In this document: one piece after another, positions 16,694 to 26,137 of the stretch
Position numbering within the stretch: the first letter of the stretch is position 1
Layout of the letters: the number at the start of each line of letters is the position of its first letter
Source: Streptococcus loxodontisalivarius
Lineage (GTDB): Bacteria > Bacillota > Bacilli > Lactobacillales > Streptococcaceae
Direction: 5' to 3'
DNA: 64,000 nucleotides
Assembly: GCF_016908645.1 (NCBI RefSeq)
Contig: NZ_JAFBEH010000001.1
Coordinates: forward strand, 90,263-154,262
Program-made: the position numbers and the translations under genes
Notes under the pieces: generated by a model
What the model was told of the DNA's origin: nothing
The model's input: only the letters and a program-made list of their open reading frames with translations
Databases searched by the model: none

Positions 16694-17887
16694 TTATGAT
16701 GATTTTTTAGTAATTTGATGATAAATCAGATACCATTCTTCATTTCGACGCCAGATGCTTGTGTGGAGACAGCCTTCAAGTTCATAGGTGATAAGTTTTG
16801 TTTTTTGACTGACTGATTCCATCTTGAAATGGGTAAAATCATTGTGGAAGTGTCTGTCTTTGTCGATGGTTTCTTCTTTATCACGTTTTTGACCAAATTC
16901 GTCAATGCTATAAAAGTCATCGGCAAGGAGAAGTTGGTAATCTGGGATTTTTGAGAGAATAAGTTTCTCGTTCTTGAAGAGCTTTTTAAGAACATTACCA
17001 AAGATTTCATCCTCTGGAATGGCAGAAGGCTCAACGTGGATATCAATATCATAGACTGAGTAGCGCTGACTAAGCATTTCTTCAACCTGTTCGGTGATGG
17101 CATGGCTCTCGTAAACAGAGAGGTCTGGGTTCATCTCGAGGACGATATCGAGATAGATATTGCTACCGTAGGTACGCCCACGTTGGGATTTGACACGTGT
17201 AATTTTAGGAATTTCTAAAATGGCTTCTTCATACTGTTTTAACTGCTTATCATCAAATCCATCAGATAGGCTGAAGGTTGCTTCCATGAAAATCTCGTAG
17301 GCTGTTCTGAGGATTAGGTAGGTAATGATGATGGCAACTATCTGGTCAAGGATAAGTAGGTTAAATGCAGAAGCGATAATGGCAACTGAGGTTCCTAATG
17401 AAGTTAGTGCATCTGAAAGGTTATCTTTTGACGCAGCAACAAGAGCGCTTGATTTGACCTTTTTAGATAATTGGCGGTTGTAGAGATAAACTCCGAACAT
17501 AACCAGTGCCGACAGAATACCAACCAAGGCACCCAAAGGGTCAATTTCTGTACTGTCACCTGAAATAATCTTTTGGATGGTCTGTATCAAAACCTGAAAA
17601 CCAACGATAAACATGATGAAAGAGGTAATCAAGCTGGACAGATCTTCTATTTTCCAGTGACCAAACTTATGGTCTTCATCAGCAGGTTGGCTAGCAAGGT
17701 GGAGACCAATCAAGAGCGCAATATTACCGACAATATCTGACAGGTTGTTAAACCCGTCGGCAGTCAGTGAGGCTGAGTTGAGAAAGTAACCAGCTCCGAG
17801 TTTGGCGACAGATAGTCCGATGTAGGCGATGATACTGAGGATAGGACCTCTTTTAGCAAGTCTGAGGTTATCTGTTGGACTAGACAT
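16694..17887 (-). CDS. mntE: Cation diffusion facilitator, MntE-like manganese exporter
   Basis: This 397-residue member of the CDF family exports divalent metal in exchange for protons. The N-terminal half carries about six membrane segments with paired metal-site motifs (ADGFNNLSDI and AASKDNLSDA). A cytoplasmic ferredoxin-like domain follows (about 210-290). A long C-terminal extension (about 300-397) is, as I recall, shared with pneumococcal MntE, which exports Mn(II). Substrate is inferred from that resemblance. AAAGGA precedes the ATG at a slightly long spacing. It has its own promoter and is monocistronic. Confidence 0.82.
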   Translation of the reverse strand: MSSPTDNLRLAKRGPILSIIAYIGLSVAKLGAGYFLNSASLTADGFNNLSDIVGNIALLIGLHLASQPADEDHKFGHWKIEDLSSLITSFIMFIVGFQVLIQTIQKIISGDSTEIDPLGALVGILSALVMFGVYLYNRQLSKKVKSSALVAASKDNLSDALTSLGTSVAIIASAFNLLILDQIVAIIITYLILRTAYEIFMEATFSLSDGFDDKQLKQYEEAILEIPKITRVKSQRGRTYGSNIYLDIVLEMNPDLSVYESHAITEQVEEMLSQRYSVYDIDIHVEPSAIPEDEIFGNVLKKLFKNEKLILSKIPDYQLLLADDFYSIDEFGQKRDKEETIDKDRHFHNDFTHFKMESVSQKTKLITYELEGCLHTSIWRRNEEWYLIYHQITKKSS

Positions 17888-17951
17888 AGGTCAATTCCTT
17901 TCTGTAATAAGTTGTTCAGAGGTTGCCTTATAACTTTTAGCAATTCTTCCT

Positions 17952-17960
17952 ATTATAACA
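17952..17960 (-). promoter_or_regulatory. Extended -10 promoter of mntE
   Basis: On the minus strand TGTTATAAT is an extended -10. No good -35 is seen. Confidence 0.6.
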
Positions 17961-17974
17961 TGTTTGGAAAAAGT

Positions 17975-17999
17975 AAAAAAGCTGAAAATCAGCTTTTTT
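17975..17999 (-). terminator. Terminator of the downstream AGCS symporter gene
   Basis: AAAAAAGCTGA/TCAGCTTTTTT with an AAA loop lies directly after the stop codon. Confidence 0.85.
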
Positions 18000-19330
18000 T
18001 ATTTTATTTTCTTAAAGTAAGTCTTGGTTTCCTTAATGATAATTGGTGACAAGAAGAGCAGTGCAATCAAATTAGGGAAGGCCATAAGACCGTTTACGAT
18101 ATCAGCGATGACCCAGATTGTTTCAAGACTGATATAACCACCGAGGGCAACCATTGCGACAAAGACGATACGATAGATTGGAATGACTTTAGTTCCGAAG
18201 AGGAATTCGAAACATTTTTCGCCATAGTAGCCCCAACCGAGGATTGTTGTAAAGGCAAAGAGGATAAGGCTAATGGTCAATGCCCAAACTCCAAAATCAC
18301 CAAAGACAGTTGAGAAGGCTGACTGTGTTAAGCTAGCACCATTAAGATCAGTAGACCATTGACCTGTAACGATGATGGCAAGTCCAGTCATGCTACAGAT
18401 GATGATCGTATCGATAAAGGTACCTGTCATTGATACAAGTCCTTGCTCAACAGGTTCCTCTGTTTTAGCGGCAGCGGCAGCGATCGGTGCAGAGCCAAGA
18501 CCAGATTCGTTAGAAAAGACACCACGAGCAATCCCTGATTGAATAGCAATCATAACAGTTGCACCAGCAAAGCCACCAGTGGCTGCTTGACCGGTGAAGG
18601 CAGATTTGATTACCAAAATCAAGCTAGGAATGATATTAGTCCAGTTGAAAAGAAGGACTGTCAAGGCAGCGATAATGTAGATAATCGCCATGAAAGGTAC
18701 GACTTTCTCAGATACTTTGGAGATGGATTGAATACCACCAAAGATGATAATGGCAACGACTACTGCAAGGACAATGCTGACAATCTGTGGTGCCAGCCCG
18801 AGCGAATTTCTCAAAGAATCTGTAATCGAATTGACCTGAGTGAAGGTACCTGATCCAAAGAGGGCAACCATCACTCCGAAGAGAGAGAAAAGAGTAGCAA
18901 GCCATCTCCATTTTTCCCCCATACCATTTGTGATGTAGTACATAGGGCCACCAGCGATTTCGCCCTTGTCATCAACTGTACGGTATTTAATAGCTAGAAC
19001 ACCTTCGGCATATTTGGTTGCCATCCCAAAGAAGGCTGCAACCCACATCCAAAAGAGTGCTCCAGGTCCACCCAGCTTAATAGCTGTTGCAACTCCAACG
19101 ATATTTCCTGTGCCGACTGTTGCGGCTAGTGCTGTAGCAAGTGCGGCAAAGCTTGAAATATCACCTTCCCCCTTATTGTCGCTTGCAAAGATCAACTTGA
19201 GAGCCTTTGGCAATTTAAAGACTTGAAGTAGTCCGAGACGACTTGACAGGTAAATCCCTGTTCCAACAAGAAGAACTAGGAGTGGTGGTCCCCAGACAAG
19301 TGTGTCTAGTGACGATAAGAATTGATACAT
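17999..19330 (-). CDS. Alanine/glycine:cation symporter (AGCS), downstream copy
   Basis: A 443-residue transporter of the AGCS family, importing alanine or glycine with sodium or protons. It has about ten hydrophobic segments and the family motif GTGNIVGVATAIKLGGPGALFWMW near residues 73-96. The C-terminus is short and basic. It is strongly similar along its length to the gene just upstream at 19509-20837, so the two arose by tandem duplication. It has its own promoter and no riboswitch. AGGAG precedes the ATG. Confidence 0.92.
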   Translation of the reverse strand: MYQFLSSLDTLVWGPPLLVLLVGTGIYLSSRLGLLQVFKLPKALKLIFASDNKGEGDISSFAALATALAATVGTGNIVGVATAIKLGGPGALFWMWVAAFFGMATKYAEGVLAIKYRTVDDKGEIAGGPMYYITNGMGEKWRWLATLFSLFGVMVALFGSGTFTQVNSITDSLRNSLGLAPQIVSIVLAVVVAIIIFGGIQSISKVSEKVVPFMAIIYIIAALTVLLFNWTNIIPSLILVIKSAFTGQAATGGFAGATVMIAIQSGIARGVFSNESGLGSAPIAAAAAKTEEPVEQGLVSMTGTFIDTIIICSMTGLAIIVTGQWSTDLNGASLTQSAFSTVFGDFGVWALTISLILFAFTTILGWGYYGEKCFEFLFGTKVIPIYRIVFVAMVALGGYISLETIWVIADIVNGLMAFPNLIALLFLSPIIIKETKTYFKKIK

Positions 19331-19408
19331 GATTAACTCCTAAATATAATTAATTGAGCATAAAACTCCTGTTGCTTTCTGTAATAGCAGAAAAACAACA
19401 ACCTATCT

Positions 19409-19438
19409 ATTATATGTTAGAATACTATTATTTGTCAA
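19409..19438 (-). promoter_or_regulatory. Promoter of the downstream AGCS gene
   Basis: On the minus strand TTGACA (19433-19438) and TATAAT (19409-19414) are spaced 18 bp. Confidence 0.8.
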
Positions 19439-19466
19439 ACTTTGTTAACTATCAAACAATCTTATG

Positions 19467-19499
19467 TTAAAAAAACAAGTTTGGAAATTTCCAAACTTG
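19467..19499 (-). terminator. Terminator of the upstream AGCS gene
   Basis: A perfect 24-nt palindrome (19476-19499) is followed on the minus strand by seven T. Confidence 0.85.
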
Positions 19500-19508
19500 C
19501 TATGCTAT

Positions 19509-20837
19509 TTAACGATGACGGTCAAAATACGACTTGGTTTCCTTGATGATAACTGGTGATAAGAAGAGTAGGGCAACCAGGTTAGGTAGCGCCATAAGAC
19601 CGTTAACGATATCGGCGATAATCCAGATAAGGTCAAGGCTGAGGAAGCCACCAAGAGCCACCATAAGGACGAAGATAGTACGGTAGAGGCTGATTCCTTT
19701 TGTACCAAAGAGGAATTCAAAACAACGTTCGCCGTAGTATGACCAGCCGAGGATAGTAGTAAAGGCAAAGAGAACAAGTGACAAGGTAAGTGCGAGACTA
19801 CCCATATCACCAAAGACAGAAGCAAAGGCAGCTTGAGTCATTGGTGCCCCCTCCAAATTACCAGTCCATTGGTTGGTAACAAGGATTGAAAGACCTGTTA
19901 GTGTACAGATGATAATGGTATCTATGAAAGTACCTGTCATTGAAATCAAACCTTGTTCAACAGGTTCATTGGTCTTGGCAGCAGCGGCAGCGATTGGAGC
20001 AGAGCCGAGACCAGATTCATTTGAGAAAACACCACGAGCAATCCCTTTTTGGATAGCTTCTTTGACAGTCGCACCAGCAAATCCACCGATAGCAGCAGCA
20101 GGTGTGAAGGCATCTTGAACAACTAAAACGAGTGTAGGAATAACCTTGTCGATATTAAATCCAATAACAATCAGCGCGGCGATGATATAGAGCGCAGCCA
20201 TGAAAGGAACAACTTTTTCAGAAACTTTTGAGATAGACTGGATACCACCAAAGACGATGAATCCAACTAAGACCGCAATCAAAATACTAACGATCTGTGG
20301 AGACCAGCCAAAGCTATTTTGAAGGGCTGATGTGATTGAGTTAACCTGTGAGAAGGTACCGATTCCCAACCAAGCAACTAGGACACCAAAGATGGCAAAG
20401 AGGATAGCCAGCCATTTCCATTGTTGTCCCATACCATTAACGATATAGTACATTGGACCACCAGAAACCTCACCATTAGCATCTTTTGAGCGGTATTTGA
20501 TAGCGAGAAGCCCTTCGGCATATTTGGTTGCCATACCAAAGAAGGCTGCAACCCACATCCAGAAAAGGGCACCAGGACCACCAGTCTTAATGGCTGTTGC
20601 GACCCCAACAATATTCCCAGTACCAACTGTTGCAGCGAGGGCAGTTGCAAGGGCTGCGAAACTTGAGATATCTCCCTCACCCTTGTCTTCAGCGAAGATA
20701 AGCTTGAAGGCGCGTGGCAAACGAGTAACCTGCAAGAGTCCGAGACGAACTGTCAAGTAAATCCCTGTTCCGACTAAGAGGATGAGCAGCGGTGCACCCC
20801 AGACCAGATTATCCAGAGCAGTGAAAAAAGCTAACAT
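19509..20837 (-). CDS. Alanine/glycine:cation symporter (AGCS), riboswitch-controlled copy
   Basis: A 442-residue paralogue of the neighbouring symporter, with the same GTGNIVGVATAIKTGGPG motif and about ten membrane segments. The leader carries a tandem glycine riboswitch and a terminator just before the AAGGAG ribosome site, which strongly suggests that glycine is a substrate. In S. pyogenes a glycine riboswitch before a sodium:alanine symporter gene is reported to reduce expression when glycine is plentiful. The same logic is inferred here. Confidence 0.93.
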   Translation of the reverse strand: MLAFFTALDNLVWGAPLLILLVGTGIYLTVRLGLLQVTRLPRAFKLIFAEDKGEGDISSFAALATALAATVGTGNIVGVATAIKTGGPGALFWMWVAAFFGMATKYAEGLLAIKYRSKDANGEVSGGPMYYIVNGMGQQWKWLAILFAIFGVLVAWLGIGTFSQVNSITSALQNSFGWSPQIVSILIAVLVGFIVFGGIQSISKVSEKVVPFMAALYIIAALIVIGFNIDKVIPTLVLVVQDAFTPAAAIGGFAGATVKEAIQKGIARGVFSNESGLGSAPIAAAAAKTNEPVEQGLISMTGTFIDTIIICTLTGLSILVTNQWTGNLEGAPMTQAAFASVFGDMGSLALTLSLVLFAFTTILGWSYYGERCFEFLFGTKGISLYRTIFVLMVALGGFLSLDLIWIIADIVNGLMALPNLVALLFLSPVIIKETKSYFDRHR

Positions 20838-20865
20838 AAAAGGTAATCTCCTTGTAGAATGAGCA

Positions 20866-20900
20866 TTAAAAAAGAGGTTTCTTCAAATGGAAGAACCTCT
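20866..20900 (-). terminator. Riboswitch-linked terminator
   Basis: On the minus strand AGAGGTTCTTC pairs with GAAGAAACCTCT (one bulge) and six T follow. It lies between the riboswitch and the symporter start and is the likely regulatory terminator. Confidence 0.8.
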
Positions 20901-20967
20901 GGAAATAGATAAGAAGGTTAGCCAAAAAGACCTGAAAATCTCAAAGTCCTAGCCAACATTATTATCT

Positions 20968-21160
20968 TCTGTCCTTTTGCCTGAGAGATTGAGCGATTAC
21001 TTTGCCCCTTCGGCGCCTGTAAGAGCAGAAAAAAAGTTTATAGTAAGCCTTTTTCTGCAAGGTCTCTCCAGAAGTCCGTCCCTTAATCAGTCCCACCTCA
21101 AACTGAGGCACCTGAGAGTTTACTCCTTCGGCGAAAGTACTAACTTTCTTCTCCTGATTA
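20968..21160 (-). ncRNA. Tandem glycine riboswitch
   Basis: On the minus strand two glycine aptamers are in series. The first opens near 21154 with GGAGAAG and has AAACTCTCAGGTGCC. The second opens near 21069 with GGAGAGACC and has ATCTCTCAGGCAAAAGGAC. Both share the GCCGAAGG core. The two aptamers of this class are known to act together through glycine binding. The short open frame across it on the plus strand is not a gene. Confidence 0.93.
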
Positions 21161-21189
21161 ACGTCATTCGGTATATTTTATTTGTTTTT

Positions 21190-21218
21190 ATTCTAATAAA
21201 AAAAACGAACTATGTCAA
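21190..21218 (-). promoter_or_regulatory. Promoter of the glycine riboswitch transcript
   Basis: On the minus strand TTGACA (21213-21218) and TAGAAT (21190-21195) are spaced 17 bp. Confidence 0.8.
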
Positions 21219-21331
21219 TTGTGTTTTGAAAATAATTCGCTATTTACTGAAATAATAGCAAAGCTTTCTGTAAATGAAAGAGTATTTTCTCATTACAAGA
21301 TGGACTCAAGAGAGCAATATTTGCCAAAACA

Positions 21332-21340
21332 TGGTACAAT
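21332..21340 (+). promoter_or_regulatory. Extended -10 promoter upstream of pcrA
   Basis: TGGTACAAT is an extended -10, 180 nt before the pcrA start. Confidence 0.5.
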
Positions 21341-21354
21341 AAGAAGGTTAATGA

Positions 21355-21462
21355 TTATAGTAGATTGAGAAAGGAATAGGTCTAGGCAAGGAGGTAGGGA
21401 TTGAACAGGTGTTCATCAAAAGGACTTGAACCTCATCCTAACCTTATTCCATTCACTATAGA
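21355..21462. repeat. MITE-like inverted-repeat element in the pcrA leader
   Basis: The stretch begins TATAGTAGATTG and ends with the related inverted sequence CATTCACTATA. Its arms (AGGAATAGGTCTAGG and CCTAACCTTATTCC) are imperfect inverse copies, and a small hairpin GAACA/TGTTC lies at its centre. About 108 bp with no coding. The family is not identified. Confidence 0.5.
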
Positions 21463-21519
21463 AAGACTAGAGAGGAAAGTTTAGAAGGAACTGTAGCCTT
21501 CTAAGTTCTAGGTAGAAGA

Positions 21520-23832
21520 ATGAATCCCTTATTAAATGGAATGAATGACAGACAAGCCCAGGCGGTTGAGACGACAGAAGGACCTCTGTTGATTATGGCT
21601 GGGGCTGGGTCTGGAAAGACTCGAGTTTTGACGCATCGTATCGCTTATTTGATTGATGAGAAGATGGTCAACCCTTGGAATATCCTTGCCATTACCTTTA
21701 CCAATAAGGCTGCGCGTGAAATGCGTGAGCGTGCCATTGCACTCAATCCAGCCACAGAAGAAACCTTGATTGCCACCTTCCACAGCATGTGTGTTCGCAT
21801 TTTGCGTCGTGAGGCAGATCATATTGGTTATAACCGTAACTTCACCATTGTCGATCCAGGTGAGCAGCGCACGCTGATGAAACGTATCATGAAGGCTCTC
21901 AACTTAGATCCCAAGAAATGGAATGAACGTTCTATTCTGGGTACCATTTCCAACGCTAAAAATGACCTACTAGACGAGGTTGGCTACGAAAATCAAGCAG
22001 GCGATATGTATACGCAAATCGTCGCTAAATGTTACAAGGCCTATCAAGAGGAGTTGCGCCGTTCTGAGGCTATGGACTTTGACGATTTGATTATGATGAC
22101 CTTGCGTCTCTTTGATCAGAATCCGGATGTTCTTGCCTACTACCAACAGCGTTATCAGTATATCCATGTGGATGAGTATCAGGATACTAACCATGCCCAG
22201 TACCAGTTGGTTAAGCTTTTGGCGTCACGTTTCAAGAATATCTGTGTCGTTGGGGATGCTGACCAATCTATCTATGGTTGGCGTGGTGCCGATATGCAGA
22301 ATATCTTGGACTTTGAGAAGGATTATCCTGAGGCTCAGGTTGTTCTACTTGAGGAAAATTACCGTTCAACTAAGAAGATTCTTCAAGCGGCAAATGAGGT
22401 TATCAATAATAACCGCAACCGTCGTCCTAAGAAACTCTGGACTCAGAATGCTGATGGTGAACAGTTGGTCTATTACCGTGCTAACGATGAGCGAGATGAG
22501 GCTGTTTTTGTAGCCTCAACCATTGATAATATCGTTCGTGAGATGGGGAAAAACTTCAAAGATTTTGCCGTTCTTTACCGTACCAATGCTCAGTCACGTA
22601 CTATTGAGGAGGCGCTCCTCAAGTCAAACATTCCTTATACCATGGTGGGTGGAACCAAGTTCTACAGCCGTAAGGAAATCCGTGATGTTATTTCTTACCT
22701 CAACATTATCGCTAACCCAGCTGACAATATTTCCTTTGAGCGTATTGTCAATGAGCCTAAGCGTGGTGTGGGACCAGGGACTTTGGAGAAAATCAGACTC
22801 TTTGCTTATGAGCAGAACATGAGTCTGATGGATGCTTCAGCGGATATCATGCTATCTCCCCTTAAGGGAAAAGCTGCGCAGGCAGTCTATGAGCTAGCCC
22901 ATCTTCTCTTGAATCTCAGAGATAAGTTAGACGGCATGACCATTACAGAGATTGTTGAAGTCGTTCTTAACAAGACAGGTTACCTAGATGCTCTCAAAAT
23001 TCAAAATACCTTAGAGAGTCAGGCACGTATTGAAAATATCGAAGAGTTCTTATCTGTAACCAAAAACTTTGATGAGACTAATGATGATGGACCTGCTGAC
23101 GAATCTGGTTTGGACAAGCTCAGCCGTTTCTTGAATGACCTTGCCCTTATCGCTGATACAGACGACGGTCAAGCTGAGGCAGCCGAAGTGACCCTGATGA
23201 CTCTCCATGCTGCCAAGGGTCTTGAGTTCCCAGTTGTCTTTCTGATTGGGATGGAGGAAGGTGTCTTTCCATTGTCACGCGCAGCCGAAGATCCTGACGA
23301 GTTAGAAGAAGAGCGTCGCCTGGCTTATGTTGGTATTACCCGTGCCGAAGAAATCCTCTTCATGACCAATGCCAATACCCGTACCCTCTTTGGTAAGACA
23401 AGCTATAACCGTCCGACTCGCTTCTTGCGTGAGATTTCTGACGAACTCATTGCCTACCAAGGCTTGGCAAGACCTGCCAATTCATCCTTCGGCGTTAAAT
23501 ACACCAAGGAACAGCCAACTCAGTTCGGTCAAGGTATGAGTTTGTCACAGGCGCTCCAAGCTCGTAAGGCACAAGCGCAACCTCGTTCAGCAGCTCAGCC
23601 ATTTGCCCAAAGTACAGGCAAGTCAGCTCCGTTGCCATTTGGAAAAAATGCTGGTGCAGAGAAGGCTGAAGTCAGCTGGCAGATTGGTGACATTGCCCAC
23701 CACAGAAAATGGGGTGATGGAACTGTCCTTGAGGTGACTGGAACTGGCAAGACGCAGGAACTCAAAATCAAATTCCCAGAAGTTGGTCTCAAAAAGCTTC
23801 TAGCAAGCGTCGCACCGATTGAGAAGAAGTAA
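21520..23832 (+). CDS. pcrA: ATP-dependent DNA helicase PcrA
   Basis: PcrA is a 3'-5' superfamily 1 helicase needed for rolling-circle replication, repair and removal of RecA. The 770-residue product shows motif I AGAGSGKT (about 27-34), motif II VDEYQDT (about 222-228), motif III GDADQSIYGWRG, motif V TLHAAKGLEF and motif VI YVGITRAEE. The C-terminal tail holds the Tudor-like domain that contacts RNA polymerase. The start MNPLLNGMND is the streptococcal form. The ribosome site is weak (AGGTAGAAG). The leader carries a MITE-like element. Confidence 0.95.
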   Translation: MNPLLNGMNDRQAQAVETTEGPLLIMAGAGSGKTRVLTHRIAYLIDEKMVNPWNILAITFTNKAAREMRERAIALNPATEETLIATFHSMCVRILRREADHIGYNRNFTIVDPGEQRTLMKRIMKALNLDPKKWNERSILGTISNAKNDLLDEVGYENQAGDMYTQIVAKCYKAYQEELRRSEAMDFDDLIMMTLRLFDQNPDVLAYYQQRYQYIHVDEYQDTNHAQYQLVKLLASRFKNICVVGDADQSIYGWRGADMQNILDFEKDYPEAQVVLLEENYRSTKKILQAANEVINNNRNRRPKKLWTQNADGEQLVYYRANDERDEAVFVASTIDNIVREMGKNFKDFAVLYRTNAQSRTIEEALLKSNIPYTMVGGTKFYSRKEIRDVISYLNIIANPADNISFERIVNEPKRGVGPGTLEKIRLFAYEQNMSLMDASADIMLSPLKGKAAQAVYELAHLLLNLRDKLDGMTITEIVEVVLNKTGYLDALKIQNTLESQARIENIEEFLSVTKNFDETNDDGPADESGLDKLSRFLNDLALIADTDDGQAEAAEVTLMTLHAAKGLEFPVVFLIGMEEGVFPLSRAAEDPDELEEERRLAYVGITRAEEILFMTNANTRTLFGKTSYNRPTRFLREISDELIAYQGLARPANSSFGVKYTKEQPTQFGQGMSLSQALQARKAQAQPRSAAQPFAQSTGKSAPLPFGKNAGAEKAEVSWQIGDIAHHRKWGDGTVLEVTGTGKTQELKIKFPEVGLKKLLASVAPIEKK

Positions 23833-23844
23833 TTAGAAGAAAAT

Positions 23845-23879
23845 AAATCTCCACTTTTCACAAGGTTGGGGATTTTTTT
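23845..23879 (+). terminator. pcrA terminator
   Basis: AAATCTCCA pairs with TTGGGGATTT (one wobble); a run of seven T follows. Confidence 0.75.
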
Positions 23880-23953
23880 GATACCTGCTTTTTTATAATC
23901 ATTCTTAAAACTATTATAAATAAAATGAATATTACGTTATTTTAATAATTTTC

Positions 23954-23982
23954 TTTACCACATGCGACAAATCTTCTATAAT
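23954..23982 (+). promoter_or_regulatory. efe-tat operon promoter
   Basis: TTTACC (23954-23959) and TATAAT (23977-23982) are spaced 17 bp. An ATTATAA half-site lies about 50 bp upstream, but no complete Fur or PerR box is seen. Confidence 0.6.
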
Positions 23983-24014
23983 AGAGGTGTTCAAACTTTT
24001 TTAGGAGAGATTGT

Positions 24015-24890
24015 ATGAAAAAAGTAAAACTTTACACCTTATTGGCAACGGTTGCTTTATCAGCCTTTGCTTTGACTGCTTGTTCTTCAAGCAATACATC
24101 AACTAGCACATCTAGCTCATCAACATCAACCTTGTCTTCATCTGAGCAGAAACAGATTGACCAGATTACTGAAGATTACCGTAGCTATGTTGAAGGTCAA
24201 ATTGATCAACTCTTGACAGATACGGAAAGCTGGGCAACTCTTTTGAAAGAGGGTAAATTGGATGAAGCAAAAGCACAATATCCGCTTATCCGTATGGCCT
24301 ATGAGCGTTCAGAGCCAATCGCAGAGAGCTTTGGTGAGTTGGACATCAAGATTGACTACCGTTTGGTGGACTATGTTGATGAAAACAATACCGAAGAGGG
24401 CTGGACTGGTTTCCACCGTATCGAACGCATCCTTTGGGAACAAAATACGACTTCTGGTACAGAAGAATACGCAACACAGCTTGTCAATGACATCAAGGAA
24501 TTGCGTGCCAAGGTATCGACCGTTGACGTGACTGCTGATATGATGGCAACAGGTGCTGTGGATCTTCTTAATGAAGTTGCTACAAGTAAGATCACTGGTG
24601 AAGAAGAGGTCTACTCACACACAGATCTTTATGACTTCAGAGCCAACATCGAAGGTGCTGAAGAAATCTTTGAACTCTTTAAGCCAATTCTTGAAGAGAA
24701 AGATGCCGATTTGGTTGAGACTTTGACAGCTGACTTCAAGACAGTTAATGACTTGCTTGACAAGTACATGACTGATGAAACTCACTACAAGTCTTATACT
24801 GAATTGACAGATGCAGATACCAAGGCATTATCACAAGCTGTTACAAAACTTGGTGAGCCTTTGTCACAGATGGGTATCGTCTTAGAATAG
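24015..24890 (+). CDS. efeO: EfeO/EfeM-type iron-binding lipoprotein
   Basis: A 291-residue lipoprotein with signal peptide and lipobox (LTAC), a serine/threonine linker, then an imelysin-like M75 domain (about 50-290). The GFHRIERILWE motif near 131-141 matches the GxHxxE metal motif of this family. It lacks the N-terminal cupredoxin domain of E. coli EfeO, so it is the shorter EfeM type. It is expected to capture ferrous or ferric iron outside the membrane for EfeU. First gene of efeO-efeB-efeU-tatC-tatA. Confidence 0.9.
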   Translation: MKKVKLYTLLATVALSAFALTACSSSNTSTSTSSSSTSTLSSSEQKQIDQITEDYRSYVEGQIDQLLTDTESWATLLKEGKLDEAKAQYPLIRMAYERSEPIAESFGELDIKIDYRLVDYVDENNTEEGWTGFHRIERILWEQNTTSGTEEYATQLVNDIKELRAKVSTVDVTADMMATGAVDLLNEVATSKITGEEEVYSHTDLYDFRANIEGAEEIFELFKPILEEKDADLVETLTADFKTVNDLLDKYMTDETHYKSYTELTDADTKALSQAVTKLGEPLSQMGIVLE

Positions 24891-24898
24891 GAGAGCAA

Positions 24899-26137
24899 AT
24901 GACAGAAGACAAGAAAAAAGGTCTCTTTGACCAAAAATTGTCTCGTCGTGACTTCTTGAAAAAATCTGGAATTGCTGGGGCAGGTGCATTAGTTGGAGCA
25001 TCTGCCCTTGGCGGTTTTGTTCTTCCAAAAACACAAGAGAAGACCAGAGAAGCCGACGGCGATGAGAAAATTTCATTTTACGGAAAACACCAAGCGGGTA
25101 TTACGACCAGCATGCAGAAGAATGTTTATTTTGTGGTTCTTGAACTAGAAGATAGCAGTAAGTCTGCCATGAAAGAGCTTTTCAAGGACTGGACAGAATA
25201 TGCGGCCAAGTTAGTTGACGGTCAAATTGTTGAAACTGAGTCAAGCAATGGCTACCTTCCTCCAAAAGATACAGGTGAGGCAGTTGGTCTCAATCCTTAT
25301 CGACTAACTCTGACTTTTGGTATCAGCAGAACCTTCCTAAAAAAATGCGGTCTGTCTGACAAAGAGATGTCCATTTTCAGAGATTTTCCACCTTTTCCAA
25401 AAGAACAGCTGGAAGACAAGTATACTGGTGGTGATATTGCCATTCAAGCCTGTGCTGATGATGAGCAGGTAGCCTTCCATGCAGTGCGAAATCTGGTTCG
25501 AAAAGGGCGAGGCAAGGTGACTATGAAGTGGAGTCAATCAGGCTTTGCAGCAATCGGTGACCGCAAGTCCACACCTCGTAATCTCTTTGGTTTCAAGGAC
25601 GGAACAGCTAATGCTACCAAGGAATCCGACTTTGATAAGATTGTCTGGTATGATGGCAATGATTGGCTTAAGAACGGTAGCTTTATGGCGGTGCGACGCA
25701 TTCGCATGCACCTTGAAACTTGGGATAGAACCAATCTTAGGGAGCAGGAGAATACCTTTGGTCGCTATCGTGATAGCGGAGCTCCTATGGGTAAAACAGG
25801 CGAGTTTGACGACTTCTCATGGGATGATAAGGACAAGGATGGTAACTATCTCATGCCGGTTGATTCCCATGTCAGTCTAGCAAATAAGGCCGGTAAGAAA
25901 TTGCTGCGCAGGTCTTATTCTTATGCTGATGGTATCAATGACTCAACAGGACAGTTTGAATCAGGCTTGCTCTTTATCGCTTACGAGAAGGATCCACAGC
26001 AGTTTATTGATGTGCAGACCAGTCTTGGTGCCACAGATAAACTCAATGAGTACATCACTCACATCGGAAGTGGGCTCTTTGCCTGCTTTGGTGGTGTAGA
26101 GAAGGGAGGCTATCTTGGTCAAGACTTATTTGAATAA
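24899..26137 (+). CDS. efeB: Dyp-type haem peroxidase EfeB, Tat substrate
   Basis: A 412-residue Dyp-type peroxidase. The N-terminus has a twin-arginine signal (SRRDFLKKSG, then a glycine/alanine-rich hydrophobic stretch, about 15-45). GFKDGTAN near 235 is the conserved Dyp GxxDG motif with the catalytic aspartate. In EfeUOB systems this enzyme oxidises iron or acts on haem outside the cell. Its folded haem cofactor explains the need for Tat export. It starts 8 nt after efeO and overlaps efeU. Confidence 0.93.
   Translation: MTEDKKKGLFDQKLSRRDFLKKSGIAGAGALVGASALGGFVLPKTQEKTREADGDEKISFYGKHQAGITTSMQKNVYFVVLELEDSSKSAMKELFKDWTEYAAKLVDGQIVETESSNGYLPPKDTGEAVGLNPYRLTLTFGISRTFLKKCGLSDKEMSIFRDFPPFPKEQLEDKYTGGDIAIQACADDEQVAFHAVRNLVRKGRGKVTMKWSQSGFAAIGDRKSTPRNLFGFKDGTANATKESDFDKIVWYDGNDWLKNGSFMAVRRIRMHLETWDRTNLREQENTFGRYRDSGAPMGKTGEFDDFSWDDKDKDGNYLMPVDSHVSLANKAGKKLLRRSYSYADGINDSTGQFESGLLFIAYEKDPQQFIDVQTSLGATDKLNEYITHIGSGLFACFGGVEKGGYLGQDLFE

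Noticed and set aside
20977..21255. 92-codon plus-strand frame
   Set aside because: It lies over the glycine riboswitch, which explains the sequence fully.
23895..23935. Fur or PerR box before efeO
   Set aside because: Only a single ATTATAA half-site; no convincing palindrome.
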